Source: a candidate division LCP-89 bacterium
GTDB lineage: Bacteria; Electryoneota; B3-LCP
Assembly: GCA_025774735.1 (NCBI GenBank)
Contig: JALGZU010000063.1
Coordinates: forward strand, 1 to 11,114
Length of the DNA: 11,114 nucleotides
Direction of reading: 5' to 3'
In this document: positions 6,249 to 11,114 of the stretch, piece by piece
Layout of the letters: each line of letters begins with the position of its first letter
How positions within the stretch are numbered: the first letter of the stretch is position 1
Notes under the pieces: generated by a model
The model's input: only the letters and a program-made list of their open reading frames with translations
What the model was told of the DNA's origin: nothing
The model's database searches: none
Translations under genes and position numbers: made by a program

Positions 6249-8516
6249 TCAGGCCTCCGGCGGGATATTGTCCAACAGGTTGTCCAGGTCATCCTCGTTC
6301 ATCAAGACCTCCCGCGCCTTCGATCCGTCGAAGGGCCCCACGATGCCCGCCCGTTCCAACTGATCGATGAGACGGCCAGCCCGGGCATAGCCGATTTTGA
6401 GGCGGCGCTGTAAGACGGATACAGAAGCTTGCCCCTGGTGAATGACGATGCGCGCCGCATCCTCGAAAAATTCATCGCGGTCACCCATCATCTCTTCCGG
6501 GCTACCAGCTACCCCCTCCCCTCGGGGTAACCTGAAGGGTTCGCGGTGAAAATCGTGCGGCTGGTCTTCAATGAAGGAGATCAGTCGTTCAATCTCCTCG
6601 GGACTTACGTAAGCGCAGTGAATGCGCTCGGGCTGTCCCCGACCCGGAGGGATGAACAGGGCGTCGCCGTTCCCAAGGAGCGCCTCTGCACCATTACAAT
6701 CCAGGATGGTTCGTGAGTCGATTTTCGAGGCGACCTGAAAGGCGATTCTCGCCGGAAAGTTCGCCTTAATTATGCCGGTAATGACGTCGACCGAAGGACG
6801 CTGAGTGGCGACGATCAGATGGATCCCTACCGCTCTGGCCATCTGGGCCAGTCGAGCGATCGGCTCTTCGACATCTTTGGCTGCAATCATCATCAAGTCA
6901 GCCAGCTCATCGATGACGACGATCAGATAACTCAGAGGTTTATGTACCTCCCCTTCCGGTGAAACCGCCTTCCCGGCAAGCGCCTGCCTGTTGAATTCTT
7001 CAATGTTACGGGAACCCACAGCGGCCATGACGTCGTAGCGGCGGCCCATCTCGAGTTCTACTCCGCCGAGAGCGCGGACGGCGTTCGCCGGCGTCGTGAT
7101 GACCTCCTCGTCAAGATCCATAGAGGTTAACAGGTGGTGCCTGGCCAGGCGGGCATAAATGGACAGCTCCAGCTTTTTGGGATCAATGATGACGAACTGA
7201 AGGCTTTCCGGGGGATTGCGTAATAACAGGCTGGCGATGATCGTGTTCAGACAGACTGATTTGCCCGAGCCGGTCGTCCCGGCTACCAGGAGATGGGGCA
7301 TCACGCCCAGATCGGAGACATAGGGTTGGCCTGAGGCCGCATCACCAAGGGCAATCGCCAGCGGGGATTTGTGTTCCTGAAATGAGGGATCCCTGACCAC
7401 CGCTTTCAAGGCCACCATCGAGGGGCGGCGGTTGGGAATTTCAACGCCAACTGCCCCCTGTCCCGGGATGGGGGCCTGTATGCGGATCGCTCGCGCCCGT
7501 AAAACGAGGGCCAAGTCGTCCGCCAATCCGCTGATACGGCTGACTTTAACTCCCGGATCCGGTTCCAGGTCGAAGCGGGTGATCACTGGACCGGGATTGA
7601 CGCCCACAACCCTGGCTCCCACTCCAAAGTCCGACAGGGCTTCCTGAAGCCGTTTGGCTTTCGCCTTCAATTCATCCGGAGCATCCGGTGATTCCGGCGG
7701 CGGTTCCTCCAGTAGGGACAGGGGTGGGATTTGATACTGCTGCCGGGGTTCCGACGGTTTTTCAACGGCTTCGGATGCCAGTGGTTCAGAAACGGCGGAT
7801 TTTGCCGGGAATAAGTTTTCCGTGAATACCGTATCAGAGGCATCGGCAACGGTATCGGCCGAAGCGGGTTGTCCATTCCTGTGATCCTCGCTGGCGCCGA
7901 CTTTCCTGCGGTGGATTTTGAATCTAAGCCGCCTTTTGGGACGATGAGTCCAGATCCACAAGGCAGATCGCTTCACCCAGGTCGTCAGTTGCAGCAGGAT
8001 TTTGGATGGATGCAGACGCAATAAGGCGACCAGGCAGATCAAGACGATGAAGGACCAGACCGTCCAGGCGCCGACGGCACCCATAAAGCCGTAGATCCAG
8101 CCGCCGACAGTTACCCCGATCAGACCAGCATGTTCTGAAATGGGATCGTTCGCTTCAGCCAAGCCGATGCTAAAGGAAATCCAGAAGGCAGCCACAAGGA
8201 GGCCACCACTGTAAAGCAGGATCCTCGTTTTCTTCCAGTGGAGGAGCACCGCTCCCGCCCATACGAGGAGCAATAGGGGAAATACAAAAGAGGGCCAACG
8301 TCCAAAAAAGAACTGGATCAGGAGATAGGAAAGGCTGGCACCGAAAACATTGAGGATATTTTTTTGGGCGAGGTTCTCTGCATCGCCCTGGTAGGTTGCC
8401 AATGCGAGCAGGGTTAATACCGCCAATCCCAGAAGAAATAACCCAAGAATTTCCGCCAGGCGCCCCCTGTCCTTCCGTTTTCGCTTCGGACGCCGCCTTG
8501 CTGGGGTCTTCTTCAT
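6249..8516 (-). CDS. ftsK: DNA translocase FtsK/SpoIIIE
   Basis: FtsK is the septum-anchored hexameric motor that pumps chromosome ends through the closing division site and activates XerCD at dif. The 755-residue protein has a basic N-terminus, four membrane helices (about 21-42, 62-93, 98-120, 133-166) and a linker of only about 110 residues, much shorter than in E. coli. The alpha/beta motor has Walker A GTTGSGKS (413-420) and Walker B LIVVIDELADL (531-541), followed by the conserved TQRPSVDVITGIIKANFPAR (571-590) and the DSRTILD region. A C-terminal gamma winged helix (about 680-738) reads KIGYARAGRLIDQLERAGIVGP. A 17-residue acidic tail follows. The ATG at 8516 is preferred to an in-frame TTG at 8537 because GGGGGAGGAG precedes it by 9 bases. 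All motor residues are intact, so the protein should be functional. Confidence 0.97.
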   Translation of the reverse strand: MKKTPARRRPKRKRKDRGRLAEILGLFLLGLAVLTLLALATYQGDAENLAQKNILNVFGASLSYLLIQFFFGRWPSFVFPLLLLVWAGAVLLHWKKTRILLYSGGLLVAAFWISFSIGLAEANDPISEHAGLIGVTVGGWIYGFMGAVGAWTVWSFIVLICLVALLRLHPSKILLQLTTWVKRSALWIWTHRPKRRLRFKIHRRKVGASEDHRNGQPASADTVADASDTVFTENLFPAKSAVSEPLASEAVEKPSEPRQQYQIPPLSLLEEPPPESPDAPDELKAKAKRLQEALSDFGVGARVVGVNPGPVITRFDLEPDPGVKVSRISGLADDLALVLRARAIRIQAPIPGQGAVGVEIPNRRPSMVALKAVVRDPSFQEHKSPLAIALGDAASGQPYVSDLGVMPHLLVAGTTGSGKSVCLNTIIASLLLRNPPESLQFVIIDPKKLELSIYARLARHHLLTSMDLDEEVITTPANAVRALGGVELEMGRRYDVMAAVGSRNIEEFNRQALAGKAVSPEGEVHKPLSYLIVVIDELADLMMIAAKDVEEPIARLAQMARAVGIHLIVATQRPSVDVITGIIKANFPARIAFQVASKIDSRTILDCNGAEALLGNGDALFIPPGRGQPERIHCAYVSPEEIERLISFIEDQPHDFHREPFRLPRGEGVAGSPEEMMGDRDEFFEDAARIVIHQGQASVSVLQRRLKIGYARAGRLIDQLERAGIVGPFDGSKAREVLMNEDDLDNLLDNIPPEA
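6300..6315 (-). repeat. Second copy of the 16-bp spoVG RBS-start sequence, inside ftsK
   Basis: GCGGGAGGTCTTGATG on the minus strand here is identical to 300-285, the spoVG ribosome binding site plus ATG. Inside ftsK it encodes AREVLM and is followed in frame by the last 17 residues, an acidic tail beginning MNEDDLD. It therefore looks like an internal translation start, though coincidence is the simplest explanation. Confidence 0.5.
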
Positions 8517-8525
8517 AACTCTATT

Positions 8526-8535
8526 CTCCTCCCCC
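8526..8535 (-). promoter_or_regulatory. ftsK ribosome binding site
   Basis: The minus strand reads GGGGGAGGAG, 9 bases upstream of the ATG at 8516. It covers the position where an upstream TTG start would fall, so it argues for the ATG as the real ftsK start. Confidence 0.75.
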
Positions 8536-8548
8536 AAGGATCGGTTCT

Positions 8549-9277
8549 TTATTCTTTGGCCATGGTGATCTTGCCATCAGAATAGGTTGGCAGCAGCGGC
8601 AGACGGTTGAGGTCCGCGCAGAATGGCAGGTCTTTTTCCATTCCGATTTCAGCCAGGTATTTACCGTGGTGTGAATGAGCCACCAACTCAGGGATCGAAT
8701 CCCGGTATCGTTCTGCCAGAACGATGGCGGATGACGCCGCGTCGTTCAGCTCCAATTCCACCCCGGCGCGTCGTTTCACTTCGTCTAAAAGCATGCCGGC
8801 GCAGACGGCATCTTCGATGGCGAATTGCGATAGCTTACCGGCACACAAAATGCTGACCGATCTTTCGGTCTTCATAAGAGCATGAACGACCACCCCGAGA
8901 TTGACAAAACCATTGATCAAGGTGCGGCTGGCCTGACGGGTTTTGATTATGGTAGGCGATCCGTTCGTGCTGCCGAAGATCAGGGTTTTCCCCTTAACGA
9001 CGCCAGAAGTATATTGAAACGGTGAATTGCCTAGATCGAATCCCTCGATCAACTTACCCTCCCGCTCGCCACAGAGGAGGATGGAATCTCGAGACAGCTG
9101 GTTCGCCAACTGTATGGCATCCGCTATCGATACCACGGGCACGACCTCCTTGGCAAAGGCCGCTAGTGCCGCGCAAATCGTCGTCGAAGCGCGGAGAACG
9201 TCGACCACGACCGCGATCTGGTCTTTTAGTCGATCTTCGGTGACTTCATTGGCGGTAAAATACAGGTCAATTTTCAT
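8549..9277 (-). CDS. comB: 2-phosphosulfolactate phosphatase family protein (ComB)
   Basis: ComB hydrolyses (R)-2-phospho-3-sulfolactate to sulfolactate and phosphate, a Mg-dependent step of coenzyme M biosynthesis in methanogens; homologues occur widely in bacteria that make no coenzyme M. The 242-residue length is typical. Family blocks are IAVVVDVLRASTTI (21-34), LLCGEREGKLIEGFDLGNSP (67-86), IFGSTNGSPTI (100-110), SILCAGKLSQFAIEDAVCAG (142-161) and HSHHGKYL (201-208). The start ATG at 9277 gives the usual MKIDLYFT beginning, although the preceding Shine-Dalgarno is weak. It lies 16 bases after gcvT and 32 before ftsK. No comA, comC or other sulfolactate or coenzyme M gene is in the window, so the physiological substrate is open. 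Family membership is firm; the reaction here is inferred from the family. Confidence 0.93.
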   Translation of the reverse strand: MKIDLYFTANEVTEDRLKDQIAVVVDVLRASTTICAALAAFAKEVVPVVSIADAIQLANQLSRDSILLCGEREGKLIEGFDLGNSPFQYTSGVVKGKTLIFGSTNGSPTIIKTRQASRTLINGFVNLGVVVHALMKTERSVSILCAGKLSQFAIEDAVCAGMLLDEVKRRAGVELELNDAASSAIVLAERYRDSIPELVAHSHHGKYLAEIGMEKDLPFCADLNRLPLLPTYSDGKITMAKE

Positions 9278-9293
9278 GCCATATCCGTATCAT

Positions 9294-10400
9294 CTACATC
9301 GTCTGATCGGGAGTATAAAACGGGGTTGGGACAACCCGGATAGGGTGCTTCTCGCCCCGGAGAATGAGTTGAAGTTCGGTGCCAGGTTCACCCAGCGCCA
9401 CCGGAACATAGCCCATCCCAATTCCGCATTTGAGCATCGGTGAGTGATTCCCGCTGGTTGTCACCCCAACCTCTACGTCATTCGTGTAGAGGGGGTATCC
9501 CTGGCGTGGGATGGTGCGGTCCAGCGTTTCATACCCGATCAGCGCACGCTCTATACCATCATCTCTCGCTTTTACTATCGCATCTCTTCCAATGAAATCG
9601 TCCTTCCTCAACTTGGTGATCCATCCCAGCCCCGCTTCAAGAGGGTTGGTAGTGGCATCGATATCATTGCCGTAAAGGCAAAATTTCATCTCCAATCTTA
9701 GGGTATCTCGGGCACCCAATCCGACCGGTTCGACGTCATAGGGCTTCCCTGCATCGAAAAGAGCGCTCCAGAGATCCTCAGATCGGGTCCGATCAATGTA
9801 AATTTCATAGCCCAGCTCGCCCGTGTAGCCGGTCCGCGAGATCACGCCCTCGACTCCGGCAATGCTTCCTTCGATGAAATGATAATACTTGACCGATGGG
9901 AGATCTTGTGGAACAATGGATTTCAAGATGTCAAGCGATCTCGGTCCCTGCAATGCAAGGAGGGTAACTTCATCGGACCTGTCGCTGAATTCTACTCCCC
10001 GGACGGGCAGGTGTTCCTCAATCCATTGTCTGTCTTTGTCGAGGTTGGCGGCGTTGACCACCAACATGAAGCGGTCTTCGAAACGGTACACCAGCAGGTC
10101 GTCGACGATACCGCCGTCGGGATAACACATGGCGGAATACTGTACCTGTCCGATGTTTAGCTTGGCAACGTTGTTGATGGTGATCCAATTAAGGAAGGCC
10201 TCTGCTTCGCTTCCCCGGAATTCGAATTCCCCCATGTGGGAGACATCGAAAACGCCGGCTGTTTCCCGCACCCGGCGGTGTTCGGAGATGATTCCCTTAT
10301 ACTGCACGGGCATCCGGAATCCGGCGAACGGGATAAGCTTGGCGCCGAGGTGGTGATGAGTGTCGTACAGCGCGGTTTTTTTTTGGTTAGTCTCGTTCAT
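9294..10400 (-). CDS. gcvT: Glycine cleavage system T protein (aminomethyltransferase)
   Basis: GcvT releases ammonia from the aminomethyl-lipoyl H protein and passes the methylene carbon to tetrahydrofolate, giving 5,10-methylene-THF. The 368-residue protein is full length. Landmarks are IPFAGFRMPVQY (23-34), GVFDVSHMGEFE (49-60), DGGIVDDLLVYR (95-106) with the catalytic aspartate pair at 100-101, LALQGPRS (148-155), SRTGYTGELGYEIY (188-201), GARDTLRLEM (229-238), NPLEAGLGWITKL (252-264) and TSGNHSPML (315-323). The C-terminal barrel ends with IRVVPTPFY. The gene starts 11 bases after the aminotransferase stop without a good Shine-Dalgarno sequence, suggesting reinitiation. A run of nine A occurs in codons 6-9. 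The H and P proteins are not in the window, so they are encoded elsewhere or upstream. Confidence 0.96.
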   Translation of the reverse strand: MNETNQKKTALYDTHHHLGAKLIPFAGFRMPVQYKGIISEHRRVRETAGVFDVSHMGEFEFRGSEAEAFLNWITINNVAKLNIGQVQYSAMCYPDGGIVDDLLVYRFEDRFMLVVNAANLDKDRQWIEEHLPVRGVEFSDRSDEVTLLALQGPRSLDILKSIVPQDLPSVKYYHFIEGSIAGVEGVISRTGYTGELGYEIYIDRTRSEDLWSALFDAGKPYDVEPVGLGARDTLRLEMKFCLYGNDIDATTNPLEAGLGWITKLRKDDFIGRDAIVKARDDGIERALIGYETLDRTIPRQGYPLYTNDVEVGVTTSGNHSPMLKCGIGMGYVPVALGEPGTELQLILRGEKHPIRVVPTPFYTPDQTM

Positions 10401-10411
10401 AGCGCCGCGCT

Positions 10412-11114
10412 CTACAGCTTGCCGACTGCATCTCGGACGCGATCCAGGGCGAGTTGAATATTCTCCACAGAATTGGCGTAGGAGAACCTCACGTACCCGT
10501 CACCGAATTCACCGAAAGATGTACCCGAGAGAGCCGCCACACCGGCTTCATCCAACAGGTACTGCTCCATCTTGCGGCTGCCCATCGGCAGTTCCCGGAT
10601 ATTGGGGAACACGTAGAACGAACCCAGAGGTCGCAAGCACTTGAAGCCGGGGATGTTATTGAGGCCGTCCACGATGACGTCGCGGCGCCGCTTGAATTCG
10701 GCTACCATCTTGTCGACATCATCCTGAGGTCCCCTGATCGCTTCGATGCAGGCGTGCTGAACGAATGTGTTAACACACGAATTTGAATTGGTCTGCAGGC
10801 GCGCCACCTGGTCCGCCAGCGGTACGGGCATCACGCCGTAGCCTGCTCTCCAGCCGGTCATGGCGTATGTTTTGGAAAAACCATCCAGGAGAATGGTGCG
10901 TTCCTTCATCCCGGGGATGGTAGTGATGGAGTTGTGTTCGCCTTCATAAACGATATTACAGTAAACCTCATCGCTAAGCACGAAGCAGTCGTGTTTCAGT
11001 GCCAGTTCGGCGATCTCTTCCAGATCGCCCTTGTTGAGGACGCCACCGGTGGGATTCTGAGGAGAGTTGACAATGATCAGCTTGGTGTTATCGTTGACCA
11101 GCCTCTTCAAATCG
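10412..11114 (-). CDS. Class I/II PLP-dependent aminotransferase (5' end outside window)
   Basis: The last 233 residues of a fold-type I aminotransferase of the aspartate aminotransferase superfamily, which usually has about 390 residues; roughly the first 160 are cut off by the window edge. Visible cofactor residues are NSPQNPTGG with the pyridine-contacting Asn, LSDEVY (Asp bonding the PLP nitrogen, plus Tyr), GFSKTYAMTGWRAGYG with the Schiff-base lysine and phosphate-binding arginine, and RFSYA near the C-terminus with the carboxylate-binding arginine. The sequence resembles the subgroup that includes AspC-like and promiscuous aminotransferases, but substrate cannot be read from this fragment. 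It ends in TAG, 11 bases before gcvT, and is probably cotranscribed with it. The frame is open to the window edge; an apparent TTG at 11110 is an internal leucine codon, not a start. Confidence 0.93.
   Translation of the reverse strand, partial: DLKRLVNDNTKLIIVNSPQNPTGGVLNKGDLEEIAELALKHDCFVLSDEVYCNIVYEGEHNSITTIPGMKERTILLDGFSKTYAMTGWRAGYGVMPVPLADQVARLQTNSNSCVNTFVQHACIEAIRGPQDDVDKMVAEFKRRRDVIVDGLNNIPGFKCLRPLGSFYVFPNIRELPMGSRKMEQYLLDEAGVAALSGTSFGEFGDGYVRFSYANSVENIQLALDRVRDAVGKL

Noticed and set aside
6514..6521. GGGGAGGG on the minus strand inside ftsK, matching E. coli KOPS (GGGNAGGG)
   Set aside because: About one match per 11 kb per strand is expected by chance, and the motif preferred by this FtsK is unknown.

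Overview
The window is almost entirely coding, and all ten recognisable genes lie on the minus strand. It reads from the high-coordinate end downwards. No rRNA, tRNA, CRISPR array, insertion sequence or prophage gene is visible, and no gap exceeds about 120 bases. The source is probably a diderm (outer-membrane) bacterium. It has a periplasmic LolA-like lipoprotein carrier and a fused Wzz/Wzc-type tyrosine kinase, yet also SpoVG, a PHP-family (YwqE/CpsB-type) tyrosine phosphatase and a ComB-like phosphatase. That mix recalls candidate phyla of the FCB group (Marinimicrobia or Zixibacteria-like lineages) or related deep-branching diderms. The phylum is an inference from gene content, not a demonstrated identity.

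Layout, in transcription order. (1) Central metabolism: the 3' part of a class I PLP aminotransferase (11114-10412), then gcvT, the glycine-cleavage T protein (10400-9294), then comB, a 2-phosphosulfolactate phosphatase family gene (9277-8549). (2) Chromosome segregation: ftsK (8516-6249). (3) Envelope block: a LolA-like carrier (6133-5462), a UPF0104/LPG_synthase_TM membrane protein (5398-4313), a PHP-type tyrosine phosphatase (4302-3544) and a Wzc-like polysaccharide co-polymerase/tyrosine autokinase (3547-1247). (4) Isoprenoid/RNA-binding end: ispE (1189 or 1216 to 344) and spoVG (287 to beyond position 1).

Spacing is mostly 10-60 bases. The phosphatase and kinase overlap by an ATGA, and no convincing rho-independent terminator is visible anywhere, so one or a few long polycistronic transcripts are likely. 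The clearest functional unit is the phosphatase/kinase pair. The kinase carries a C-terminal tail with 11 tyrosines in 16 residues, the expected substrate of its neighbour. Together they would cycle phosphorylation to control chain length or export of a surface polysaccharide. No polymerase, outer-membrane exporter or glycosyltransferase genes are in the window, so the pair stands apart from its synthesis machinery or the cluster lies elsewhere.

Nothing here is a clearly new system. The better leads are the PHP-phosphatase/fused-kinase pairing in an envelope block, the comB gene in a gcvT-ftsK context, and several small sequence oddities: an exact 16-bp repeat containing the spoVG ribosome binding site, a 7-bp direct repeat ahead of spoVG, an A9 run at the start of gcvT, and a possible small ORF between ftsK and lolA.
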